This document shows positions 1 to 9,554 of a stretch of DNA of 64,000 bases, piece by piece. Numbering within the stretch: the first letter of the stretch is position 1; each line of letters opens with the position of its first letter. The stretch comes from Sweltsa coloradensis (taxonomy: Eukaryota; Arthropoda; Insecta; Plecoptera; Chloroperlidae): the NCBI GenBank assembly GCA_024449915.1, contig JAMZAV010010653.1:1-64000 (forward strand), read 5' to 3'. The position numbers and the translations under genes were made by a program. The notes below the pieces were generated by a model. That model saw only the letters and a program-made list of their open reading frames with translations, was not told where the DNA came from and ran no database searches.

Positions 1-1130
1 TTTCATGTCCCACACATTTGTTTCGAGACCAGAGATGAAGATAGAACGACATGGGAAAGCTCAATGTTATCCCACACAGAACAGAACCGAACACGTTTCT
101 AGCATCAACCCCTCGGTCTGTATAGAGCACAGCACTGAGATAACAAACACTTCCCTGACAAGCAGTGCAGAGCACAGAGTGAACAATCCGTTCCATCTGA
201 ACAGAACAGTGACCTCCGAGGTTAACACACTTTAAACAGAACGATGCGAGGACAAAACAGCCAAGACTTGCTCAAACGACTTATTCAGCATTAACAGAAG
301 CGAACTCCTTGTATTGTGGAGACCCAGCAAGAACAGACCGAAAAGCAGAGACAACACATCCATCTGCGACATGAACAGCAGACAGACTGCGAGGCGAAAA
401 ATACTTCATGACAGAAGTTGCATTAGAGTAAACATGTGTATACCGGCTTGCATTTCGGTATGAGTTCGAATTTGGAGCTCGGATCATGAAGTAAGCAAAC
501 CACGATGCCAGGACATTTGAGTCAAGACTTTTTATACAAACACATTCAGCAGCAACAGAAGCTATATCTACTTGTACTGTGGAGGCCTAACAAGAACAGA
601 GCGAAGACAAAACACATCCGCCTGAGACAAGAACAACAGACCGACTGCGAGGCGAGAGCGAGACTGTGCTGCGAGTGATTGTGGGCGAGTGCAGTTAAAA
701 GGTGCGGGGCGGGGAGGTCATATCGATGCTGCACGTCAAGTGCATGGAAGTCTTCCGAAATTGCATTGAACAGCTTTTGAGCTCCAAGAGGTAGAATTTA
801 TTGGAGTAGAGTGATATTTGTATAAGTGTAACGAGGTTCATCGTGACGATACAACATATTCATAGTCACAGATATTGCCTAAAGCAAGGATTTTACTGTT
901 ATTATGGATGAATCTTCTGTAACAGGTAGCATTGCATGTCCGACATATTTGTTTCAAGACCAGAGATAAAGATAGAACGAAATTAGGGACCAGCTATAAC
1001 ACGGCGCATGTCACAAACAAACAACATCTGCAGGTAAATAGTAGATTGTAGGCCCTAGTACGCAAGGATATATTGCCCCCAGAGTTCAATCGACAATGAC
1101 TAGTAGAGGTTGATAGATTCACGGTATTGC
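1..1130. repeat. Interspersed repeat with internal duplication
   Basis: No gene is recognised here. The stretch repeats itself: 4-45 resembles 934-985 (catgtcc-acatatttgttt-gagaccagagat), and 250-400 resembles 513-660 (attcagca-taacagaagc, gactgcgaggcgag). Diverged versions of 540-1125 lie at about 37,680-38,160 and 44,100-44,600 (tgtggaggcc-aacgagaa, gggcggggcgg, catatcgatgttgcacgt, then gaggtt-cgtgatgat and ggattttact). The last 115 bases of the window belong to the same family. No terminal repeats or coding domain were found, so its class is unknown. Confidence 0.6.
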
Positions 1131-1232
1131 AATTTCCCCTTGTTTTTTTTTGTTTCATTGGGTAAAAACCCGGTGGTTTGACTGGGCTGGGGAAAGTCGT
1201 AACAATCCTGCTTCTGTAAAAAAAAAAAAGAT

Positions 1233-1377
1233 TTGGATGTCATCACTCGGGATGTGACGGAGCAGTGTATTGTAAAATATATTAAACCTACACTTTTACT
1301 CCAATTGTCAAATTACTTGTTTCAGGAAAAGCATCTGAAAACCCACTTTCATTTGCTAATGAACTTCGACCTTGAGG
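1233..1377 (+). pseudogene. Left part of a coding exon split by the RT element
   Basis: An open frame runs through 1233-1377 and ends in the codons for FDLE just where the RT element begins. The sequence after the element (6114 onward) continues in the same frame: removing the insert between the two AGTCCA copies gives ...FDLE-ESINEKLGSLVPF.... A possible splice acceptor (polypyrimidine then tttcag) ends at 1326, so the exon may start at 1327. The product is not recognised. It could be a host gene exon or part of another mobile element's ORF. The continuous frame across the insertion is seen directly; host identity is inferred. Confidence 0.5.
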
Positions 1378-1383
1378 AGTCCA

Positions 1384-1418
1384 ACGCAGAGCTCCGACGG
1401 GGAGGGAACCCCTACTAC
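1384..1418 (+). repeat. 35-bp terminal direct repeat of the RT element (left)
   Basis: Begins acgcagagctccgacgg and ends ctactac. The same 35 bp recurs at 3733-3767, 6079-6113 and 8978-9012, and with one G lost at about 6643. It contains a GGGG-6 nt-CCCC inverted repeat. It could be the R region of a terminally redundant transcript, because a TATA box lies 30 bp upstream of the AGTCCA that precedes it in the internal copies. Confidence 0.75.
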
Positions 1419-1495
1419 TACACCGCCTAAAGTCGTTTGTGAGTGTTTTGTGAGTGTTTAGTGTTTTTTAAGTGAAGTGAGTGTCAAAGTCGGAG

Positions 1496-3547
1496 ATGGC
1501 ACGCAACCGTCCTCGACACAGGCGCCGTGACCTCCGTCAGCGCCTGGCCAGCAACTTACCTGCCGGGACTCATGACCTGGCGCTGGCGGAGCTCACGGCA
1601 CGAACGCCAGAGCTCCATTTTTTGGACTCTTCGGTGGATCACGAAGAAGAGGTGGAACTAGACTCATCCATCGACTCCCTGGGAAGCTGGGAGGATTTGG
1701 GCCTAGATGACCCAGAGGACGACCCGAGTTACTATGATGAATTACTCGAAGACTTTGACGAATTATGTCAGTATTACAATGAAGCAGACAATATTCAAGA
1801 AGTTATAGAACAAATGGTGGATTTCCAAAAGTTCTCTATCAGGACGGGGGACGTCACCACGTATGTCGACATCCCGGAAGCCCCGGGAATCCGCCACGTG
1901 ATGCGAGACAGGTCAGGGTGGGACCAGATCGGCACAGAAGAAGAAGAGGCAGGTGAATTCCTGGAAAGCGAAGATGAAGAGAATCAAGATGAACCCCCAG
2001 AAAAGGAGGACGACGATCAAGACGATCAATCAAGTGATACATCACAGCAGGACGACGCACCTTCAGGCTTTGTATTGACTAAACAATTCCCGATCGGGAT
2101 GCCAGACCTCCTAACACGGGACTACATCCCTCTAAAGGACTTAGAGTACGTGTCAGTCGCAGTGGATCCACTACCACCAAGACATCTGGGCAACACGCAA
2201 GACCACGCTTGGTACGAGCGAATCACGAACATCGGAGTCGACCTCCCTCGACCCCGGGAAGCCCCAAACATATACCAGTCTACACCATCATCACCAATCA
2301 TGGATACCATTGTAGAAGACCTAGTGACCAAAGGTCTGTTAGTTAAAAAGAAGTGCGTAAACGCTTTTAAGTGGTTTCTGGTTCCGAAAGCGAATAACCG
2401 AGTGCGAATAATAATGGACTACAGCCAGTGGACACCTTTTATAGTAGCCCCTAAATTCAGTTTAGCATCAGCGGCCAAGGCAGTTCGGGATCTGCAACCA
2501 CATTGGCGGGCTATAAAATTAGACTTATTCTCCGGATTCTACCAAATACGCATCTCAGAGCGCACACAACATTTTCACGGGCTGCATTACCGGAATGAGC
2601 AATATTGTTTCACACGTCTCCCAATGGGGCACGCACTGGCCCCATACATCATGCAGAGGGTGAGTACCATACTAATTTCAACTATTTGTGCACGACTCCA
2701 CATACATGGTATAGTCTATTTAGACGACTGGTTGCTGGCCGGAGAGGACCCATTGCTGTTAGCGAGAGCCTTCCATTGGCTTCAACTAATGGGATGTACC
2801 TTCAGCAACAAAAGTATAACCACCCCGCAAAATAAGTTAGGTTACTTGGGACTCACGCTCGATATTCCGGAGGGTACTATAAGTGCAACACTTGGCAGCC
2901 TCACGAAACTGAGGGAATGGTGTCGACATGTCACTAAAGGATCAGACAAGGACATCGAGAGGATTGTGGGGTACGTTACATGGCTATCTTACAACCTCAG
3001 ATGGCCTTTCTTCCTGGCCAATAACCTTAGGCGACGACACGCCGAATATTTAGAAGAATTTCTTCAAAATGCACAACCTGAGGCCCCAAGACCGATGAGG
3101 GACCAACCGGCAAGAATACTCTTGTACACAGATGCAACCCCTACGTCCATGGCGGCAGTGAACGTCACACATAGGACAGCATGGGCACAGGGTTTCGACT
3201 CGGTAGCAGAAATCTCGTATGCGGAGGGCATTGCGGGCATGTTAGGCCTGAAATGGGTATTTGATCAAGTAGACATGCCTTGTCACGCAACCCTCCGCAT
3301 GGACAACACAGCGGCAGTCTACGGCCTACGAAAAGGCACAGGCAAACTATTCGAGGATGCAGCGGCCAGACACATATACTGGGACATCTTTCGAACGTAC
3401 CCAGACTGCACATTCAACACAGAGTGGATCCCAACGTCCAGAAACCTGGCCGACAGGCCGTCCAGGAACGTCTGGAGAACCATCCACGACGCCCAAGGAA
3501 GATTTGAACAGGACGACAGCAGCGATGTCGAACTAGCCTTAATATAA
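1496..3547 (+). CDS. RT-RNase H polyprotein, intact (unit 1)
   Basis: This ORF encodes about 683 residues from the first ATG at 1496; the open frame begins 15 nt earlier but without an ATG. The start is basic (MARNRPRHRRRDLRQRL), followed by a strongly acidic region to about residue 195. The reverse transcriptase lies at about 265-480: LDLFSGFYQI near 341 (catalytic Asp of motif A), RLPMGHALAP, and YLDD at 408-411. RNase H lies at about 540-660 with the full acidic set D546 (YTDAT), E577 (AEGI), D603 (RMDN) and D653 (LADRPS). RT plus RNase H would copy element RNA into DNA. There is no zinc knuckle, protease or integrase, so it is far shorter than Ty3 or DIRS pol. The layout (N-terminal domain, acidic spacer, RT, RNase H) superficially recalls hepadnavirus P protein; that is analogy only. 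All catalytic residues are present, so this copy may be functional. Confidence 0.85.
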   Translation: MARNRPRHRRRDLRQRLASNLPAGTHDLALAELTARTPELHFLDSSVDHEEEVELDSSIDSLGSWEDLGLDDPEDDPSYYDELLEDFDELCQYYNEADNIQEVIEQMVDFQKFSIRTGDVTTYVDIPEAPGIRHVMRDRSGWDQIGTEEEEAGEFLESEDEENQDEPPEKEDDDQDDQSSDTSQQDDAPSGFVLTKQFPIGMPDLLTRDYIPLKDLEYVSVAVDPLPPRHLGNTQDHAWYERITNIGVDLPRPREAPNIYQSTPSSPIMDTIVEDLVTKGLLVKKKCVNAFKWFLVPKANNRVRIIMDYSQWTPFIVAPKFSLASAAKAVRDLQPHWRAIKLDLFSGFYQIRISERTQHFHGLHYRNEQYCFTRLPMGHALAPYIMQRVSTILISTICARLHIHGIVYLDDWLLAGEDPLLLARAFHWLQLMGCTFSNKSITTPQNKLGYLGLTLDIPEGTISATLGSLTKLREWCRHVTKGSDKDIERIVGYVTWLSYNLRWPFFLANNLRRRHAEYLEEFLQNAQPEAPRPMRDQPARILLYTDATPTSMAAVNVTHRTAWAQGFDSVAEISYAEGIAGMLGLKWVFDQVDMPCHATLRMDNTAAVYGLRKGTGKLFEDAAARHIYWDIFRTYPDCTFNTEWIPTSRNLADRPSRNVWRTIHDAQGRFEQDDSSDVELALI

Positions 3548-3563
3548 ATGTACTGATGACCCC

Positions 3564-3583
3564 TTCAGGGATGTAAACCTGAA
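3564..3583 (+). terminator. 3' UTR hairpin and poly(A) signal of unit 1
   Basis: Sixteen bases after the stop, TTCAGG and CCTGAA form a 6-bp stem with an 8-base loop. AATAAA overlaps at 3603-3608 (taataaataaattataaag). The same arrangement follows the ORFs of units 2 and 3, with one stem change in unit 2. The hairpin's function is unknown; the poly(A) signal is a consensus match only. Confidence 0.4.
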
Positions 3584-3680
3584 AAAACCCAATGTACGAT
3601 TTAATAAATAAATTATAAAGAGGCCGAAACAAGGCCCCGGTTCTCTCCTCGCCTGGGTCCTGCGGACAGTGCCTATTCTC

Positions 3681-3727
3681 CACACACCAGGCTCCATATA
3701 TAACCGGGTGTGTGGGGGAAGTCGCCA
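3681..3727 (+). promoter_or_regulatory. TATA promoter inside an inverted repeat, unit junction
   Basis: TATATAA at 3697-3703 lies 30 bp before AGTCCA (3727), where unit 2 begins. The box sits in the loop of an inverted repeat: CACACACCAGG before it and CCGGGTGTGTG after it, with one mismatch. Same-spaced copies are at 6043-6049, 6607-6613 and (32 bp spacing) 8940-8946. Since unit 1 begins at the base where transcription would start, this is a likely internal pol II promoter. This is inferred from spacing, not measured. Confidence 0.55.
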
Positions 3728-3844
3728 GTCCAACGCAGAGCTCCGACGGGGAGGGAACCCCTACTACTACACCGCCTAAAGTCGTTTGTGAGTGTTTTGT
3801 GAGTGTTTAGTGTTTTTTAAGTGAAGTGAGTGTCAAAGTCGGAG

Positions 3845-5895
3845 ATGGCACGCAACCGTCCTCGACACAGGCGCCGTGACCTCCGTCAGCGCCTGGCCAG
3901 CAACTTACCTGCCGGGACTCATGACCTGGCGCTGGCGGAGCTCATGGCACGAACGCCAGAGCTCCATTTTTTGGACTCTTCGGTGGATCACGAAGAAGAG
4001 GTGGAACTAGACTCATCCATCGACTCCCTGGGAAGCTGGGAGGATTTGGGCCTAGATGACCCAGAGGACGACCCGAGTTACTATGATGAATTACTCGAAG
4101 ACTTTGACGAATTATGTCAGTATTACAATGAAGCAGACAATATTCAAGAAGTTATAGAACAAATGGTGGATTTCCAAAAGTTCTCTATCAGGACGGGGGA
4201 CGTCACCACGTATGTCGACATCCCGGAAGCCCCGGGAATCCGCCACGTGATGCGAGACAGGTCAGGGTGGGACCAGATCGGCACAGAAGAAGAAGAGGCA
4301 GGTGAATTCCTGGAAAGCGAAGATGAAGAGAATCAAGATGAACCCCCAGAAAAGGAGGACGACGATCAAGACGATCAATCAAGTGATACATCACAGCAGG
4401 ACGACGCACCTTCAGGCTTTGTATTGACTAAACAATTCCCGATCGGGATGCCAGACCTCCTAACACGGGACTACATCCCTCTAAAGGACTTAGAGTACGT
4501 GTCAGTCGCAGTGGATCCACTACCACCAAGACATCTGGGCAACACGCAAGACCACGCTTGGTACGAGCGAATCACGAACATCGGAGTCGACCTCCCTCGA
4601 CCCCGGGAAGCCCCAAACATATACCAGTCTACACCATCATCACCAATCATGGATACCATTGTAGAAGACCTAGTGACCAAAGGTCTGTTAGTTAAAAAGA
4701 AGTGCGTAAACGCTTTTAAGTGGTTTCTGGTTCCGAAAGCGAATAACCGAGTGCGAATAATAATGGACTACAGCCAGTGGACACCTTTTATAGTAGCCCC
4801 TAAATTCAGTTTAGCATCAGCGGCCAAGGCAGTTCGGGATCTGCAACCACATTGGCGGGCTATAAAATTAGACTTATTCTCCGGATTCTACCAAATACGC
4901 ATCTCAGAGCGCACACAACATTTTCACGGGCTGCATTACCGGAATGAGCAATATTGTTTCACACGTCTCCCAATGGGGCACGCACTGGCCCCATACATCA
5001 TGCAGAGGGTGAGTACCATACTAATTTCAACTATTTGTGCACGACTCCACATACATGGTATAGTCTATTAGACGACTGGTTGCTGGCCGGAGAGGACCCA
5101 TTGCTGTTAGCGAGAGCCTTCCATTGGCTTCAACTAATGGGATGTACCTTCAGCAACAAAAGTATAACCACCCCGCAAAATAAGTTAGGTTACTTGGGAC
5201 TCACGCTCGATATTCCGGGGGGTACTATAAGTGCAACACTTGGCAGCCTCACGAAACTGAGGGAATGGTGTCGACATGTCGCTAAAGGATCAGACAAGGA
5301 CATCGAGAGGATTGTGGGGTACGTTACATGGCTATCTTACAACCTCAGATGGCCTTTCTTCCTGGCCAATAACCTTAGGCGACGACACGCCGAATATTTA
5401 GAAGAGTTTCTTCAAAATGCACAACCTGAAGCCCCAAGACCGATGAGGGACCAACCGGCAAGAATACTCTTGTACACAGATGCAACCCCTACGTCCATGG
5501 CGGCAGTGAACGTCACACATAGGACAGCATGGGCACAGGGTTTCGACTCGGTAGCAGAAATCTCGTATGCGGAGGGCATTGCGGGCATGTTAGGCCTGAA
5601 ATGGGTATTTGATCAAGTAGACATGCCTTGTCACGCAACCCTCCGCATGGACAACACAGCGGCAGTCTACGGCCTACGAAAAGGCACAGGCAAACTATTC
5701 GAGGATGCAGCGGCCAGACACATATACTGGGACATCTTTCGAACGTACCCAGACTGCACATTCAACACAGAGTGGATCCCAACGTCCAGAAACCTGGCCG
5801 ACAGGCCGTCCAGGAACGTCTGGAGAACCATCCACGACGCCCAAGGAAGATTTGAACAGGACGACAGCAGCGATGTCGAACTAGCCTTAATATAA
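3845..5895 (+). pseudogene. RT-RNase H ORF, unit 2, frameshifted at YLDD
   Basis: Nearly identical to unit 1, but one T is missing near 5068 (tctattagac instead of tctatttagac). This turns the YLDD motif into a stop codon and puts the remaining RT and all of RNase H into another frame (open to 5895). A few substitutions also differ (for example at 3943, 5218 and 5281). The N-terminal domain and first RT motifs remain readable. The very high identity to unit 1 implies a recent origin, or homogenisation by recombination. It could also be a sequencing error. Confidence 0.8.
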
Positions 5896-6113
5896 ATGTA
5901 CTGATGACCCCTTCAGGGATGTAAACTTGAAAAACCCAATGTACGATTTAATAAATAAATTATAAAGAGGCCGAAACTAGGCCCCGGTTCTCTCCTCGCC
6001 TGGGTCCTGCGGACAGTGCCTATTCTCACACACCAGGCTCCATATATAACCGGGTGTGTTGGGGAAGTCGACAGTCCAACGCAGAGCTCCGACGGGGAGG
6101 GAACCCCTACTAC

Positions 6114-6519
6114 CAGTCCATCAACGAAAAGCTCGGCAGCCTGGTGCCATTTTTAGTGGCCAAATTTCATAAAATGTTTAACAGCAATAAAGCACTCCGC
6201 CAACGATGACATTTTCATTGAAGAAAAGGACCGTGTGACAGCCACTTCTAGACTACCACCTTCGGACCAGCTCCCGGGCGTGTTAATTAATATGGCCTAT
6301 TTTTTAAAACAAGGTAAGCCTTAACTTTTCAAACAATATGAGGTATGTTAACTAGTAGCTGAGATAATGACTTAATTCTTATTTGAATCGGTCATTTGAG
6401 AAACCGAATATTTGACGAAATTGTAGTTTCACAAAAAAACTGTATTTACTACCCTGACATTAAAACATGCAGTTTTTTTAATTTGCTAGTATAGATCTAT
6501 GCGGAATACTGAATAGTTA
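6114..6519 (+). pseudogene. Right part of the split exon plus intron start (copy 1)
   Basis: Immediately after the element's last terminal repeat the frame reads SINEKLGSLVPFLVAKFHKM and continues to about 6207. A second frame then carries on (DDIFIEEKDR...MAYFLKQ) to a good splice donor, caag|gtaagc, at 6313/6314, so the exon has one frameshift. The rest is AT-rich intron-like DNA. The block recurs with about 99% identity at 9013-9419. Product unknown. The intron/exon junction suggests a real gene or a spliced mobile-element gene. Confidence 0.5.
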
Positions 6520-6592
6520 AAATGTGATAGTAGTACTTTCCCTACCCGTGGACGTAGTTGACTGATTTCCCGTTCCCCACACCCTCGCCACA

Positions 6593-9018
6593 CACACCAG
6601 GCTCCATATATAACCGGGTGTGTGGGGGAAGTCGCCAGTCCAACGCAGAGCTCCGACGGGAGGGAACCCCTACTACTACACCGCCTAAAGTCGTTTGTGA
6701 GTGTTTAGTGTTTTTTAAGTGAAGTGAGTGTCAAAGTCGGAGATGGCACGCAACCGTCCTCGACACAGGCGCCGTGACCTCCGTCAGCGCCTGGCCAGCA
6801 ACTTACCTGCCGGGACTCATGACCTGGCGCTGGCGGAGCTCACGGCACGAACGCCAGAGCTCCATTTTTTGGACTCTTCGGTGGATCACGAAGAAGAGGT
6901 GGAACTAGACTCATCCATCGACTCCCTGGGAAGCTGGGAGGATATGGGCCTAGATGACCAGAGGACGACCCGAGTTACTATGATGAATTACTCGAAGACT
7001 TTGACGAATTATGTCAGTATTACAATGAAGCAGACAATATTCAAGAAGTTATAGAACAAATGGTGGATTTCCAAAAGTTCTCTATCAGGACGGGGGACGT
7101 CACCACGTATGTCGACATCCCGAAGCCCCGGAATCCGCCACGTGATGCGAGACAGGTCAGGGTGGGACCAGATCGGCACAGAAGAAGAAGAGGCAGGTGA
7201 ATTCCTGGAAAGCGAAGATGAAGAGAATCAAGATGAACCCCCAGAAAAGGAGGACGACGATCAAGACGATCAATCAAGTGATACATCACAGCAGGACGAC
7301 GCACCTTCAGGCTTTGTATTGACTAAACAATTCCCGATCGGGATGCCAGACCTCCTAACACGGGACTACATCCCTCTAAAGGACTTAGAGTACGTGTCAG
7401 TCGCAGTGGATCCACTACCACCAAGACATCTGGGCAACACGCAAGACCACGCTTGGTACGAGCGAATCACGAACATCGGAGTCGACCTCCCTCGACCCCG
7501 GGAAGCCCCAAACATATACCAGTCTACACCATCATCACCAATCATGGATACAATTGTAGAAGACCTAGTGACCAAAGGTCTGTTAGTTAAAAAGAAGTGC
7601 GTAAACGCTTTTAAGTGGTTTCTGGTTCCGAAAGCGAATAACCGAGTGCGAATAATAATGGACTACAGCCAGTGGACACCTTTATAGTAGCCCCTAAATT
7701 CAGTTTAGCATCAGCGGCCAAGGCAGTTCGGGATCTGCAACCACATTGGCGGGCTATAAAATTAGACTTATTCTCCGGATTCTACCAAATACGCATCTCA
7801 GAGCGCACACAACATTTTCACGGGCTGCATTACCGGAATGAGCAATATTGTTTCACACGTCTCCCAATGGGGCACGCACTGGCCCCATACATCATGCAGA
7901 GGGTGAGTACCATACTAATTTCAACTATTTGTGCACGACTCCACATACATGGTATAGTCTATTTAGACGACTGGTTGCTGGCCGGAGAGGACCCATTGCT
8001 GTTAGCGAGAGCCTTCCATTGGCTTCAACTAATGGGATGTACCTTCAGCAACAAAAGTATAACCACCCCGCAAAATAAGTTAGGTTACTTGGGACTCACG
8101 CTCGATATTCCGGAGGGTACTATAAGTGCAACACTTGGCAGCCTCACGAAACTGAGGGAATGGTGTCGACATGTCACTAAAGGATCAGACAAGGACATCG
8201 AGAGGATTGTGGGGTACGTTACATGGCTATCTTACAACCTCAGATGGCCTTTCTTCCTGGCCAATAACCTTAGGCGACGACACGCCGAATATTTAGAAGA
8301 GTTTCTTCAAAATGCACAACCTGAAGCCCCAAGACCGATGAGGGACCAACCGGCAAGAATACTCTTGTACACAGATGCAACCCCTACGTCCATGGCGGCA
8401 GTGAACGTCACACATAGGACAGCATGGGCACAGGGTTTCGACTCGGTAGCAGAAATCTCGTATGCGGAGGGCATTGCGGGCATGTTAGGCCTGAAATGGG
8501 TATTTGATCAAGTAGACATGCCTTGTCACGCAACCCTCCGCATGGACAACACAGCGGCAGTCTACGGCCTACGAAAAGGCACAGGCAAACTATTCGAGGA
8601 TGCAGCGGCCAGACACATATACTGGGACATCTTTCGAACGTACCCAGACTGCACATTCAACACAGAGTGGATCCCAACGTCCAGAAACCTGGCCGACAGG
8701 CCGTCCAGGAACGTCTGGAGAACCATCCACGACGCCCAAGGAAGATTTGAACAGGACGACACCAGCGATGTCGAACTAGCCTTAATATAAATGTACTGAT
8801 GACCCCTTCAGGGATGTAAACCTGAAAAAACCCCAAAGTACGATTTAATAAATAAATTATAAAGAGGCCGAAACTAGGCCCCGGTTCTCTCCTCGCCTGG
8901 GTCCTGCGGACAGTGCCTATTCTCACACACCAGGCTCCATATATAACCGGGTGTGTGGGGGGGAAGTCGCCAGTCCAACGCAGAGCTCCGACGGGGAGGG
9001 AACCCCTACTACCAGTCC
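6593..9018 (+). mobile_element. RT-RNase H element, third copy
   Basis: This copy begins further upstream than unit 1: homology starts at cacacaccagg (about 6593), so it includes its own TATA box, and it ends with the 35-bp repeat at 8978-9012 followed by AGTCCA. With the upstream part counted, its terminal direct repeats are about 85-90 bp. The right flank is the same exon/intron block as after unit 2, so element plus flank were duplicated as one segment. The left flank, 6520-6592, is unrelated sequence. Confidence 0.65.
6743..8790 (+). pseudogene. RT-RNase H ORF, unit 3, several small deletions
   Basis: The sequence matches unit 1 closely, but one base is lost near 6958 (gatgaccagagg), two near 7122-7135 (which restores the frame) and one T near 7681 (acacctttatag), which shifts the frame just before RT motif A. 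The RT core, YLDD and RNase H are then open to 8790 in the new frame. Single-base losses in or near homopolymers could be mutations or sequencing errors. As written it cannot make the full protein. Confidence 0.8.
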
Positions 9019-9419
9019 ATCAACGAAAAGCTCGGCAGCCTGGTGCCATTTTTAGTGGCCAAATTTCATAAAATGTTTAACAGCAATAAAGCACTCCGCC
9101 AACGATGACATTTTCATTGAAGAAAAGGACCGTGTGACAGCCACTTCTAGACTACCACCTTCGGACCAGCTCCCGGGCGTGTTAATTAATATGGCCTATT
9201 TTTTAAAACAAGGTAAGCCTTAACTTTTCAAACAATATGAGGTATGTTAACTAGTAGCTGAGATAATGACTTAATTTCTTATTTGAATCGGTCATTTGAG
9301 AAACCGAATATTTGACGAAATTGTAGTTTCACAAAAAAACTGTATTTACTACCCTGACATTAAAACATGCAGTTTTTTTAATTTGCTAGTATAGATCTAT
9401 GCGGAATACTGAATAGTTA
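9013..9419 (+). repeat. Second copy of the split-exon flank
   Basis: Matches 6114-6519 almost base for base (one extra T near 9275) and diverges after gaatagtta. It carries the same partial exon and the same gtaagc donor. It marks the right edge of the segment that was duplicated together with unit 3. The following 9420-9554 is AT-rich and shows nothing recognisable. Confidence 0.8.
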
Positions 9420-9554
9420 CAATGATTTTTATTGATAATGATAATTATAAGCTTTAAGTACATAATTACAGGGAGGTAAATAGTTTGTAAATATTTGGTT
9501 TCTCAATTAAATGGGAGGGTTGGGGGTTATATTTTATGGTTGTGTGACATATTT

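Larger units (their letters stand above)
1378..6119 (+). mobile_element. Tandem dimer of an integrase-less RT-RNase H retroelement
   Basis: Two 2,349-bp units lie head to tail with no extra bases at the junction (3727), then a third partial copy of the unit's first bases (6073-6113). The 35-bp sequence starting acgcagagctcc is therefore present at both ends (1384-1418, 6079-6113) and between the units (3733-3767). AGTCCA borders the whole insert on the left (1378-1383) and right (6115-6120) and also precedes each internal unit. Each unit holds one ORF with RT and RNase H only. I see no protease, DDE integrase, chromodomain or tyrosine recombinase. The RT style (YLDD, no integrase) is nearest to DIRS/Ngaro-type or pararetrovirus-type polymerases, but assignment needs a phylogeny. 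Confidence 0.75.

Noticed and set aside
1481..1495. Five extra N-terminal residues of the RT ORF
   Set aside because: They depend on a GTG start. The first ATG, at 1496 (and equivalents 3845 and 6743), is the likely start in a eukaryote.
3551..3584. Hammerhead ribozyme candidate (CUGAUGA ... GAAA) after the RT ORF
   Set aside because: The bases next to CUGAUGA and before GAAA cannot form helix II (C opposite U), and the real local pairing is TTCAGG with CCTGAA.
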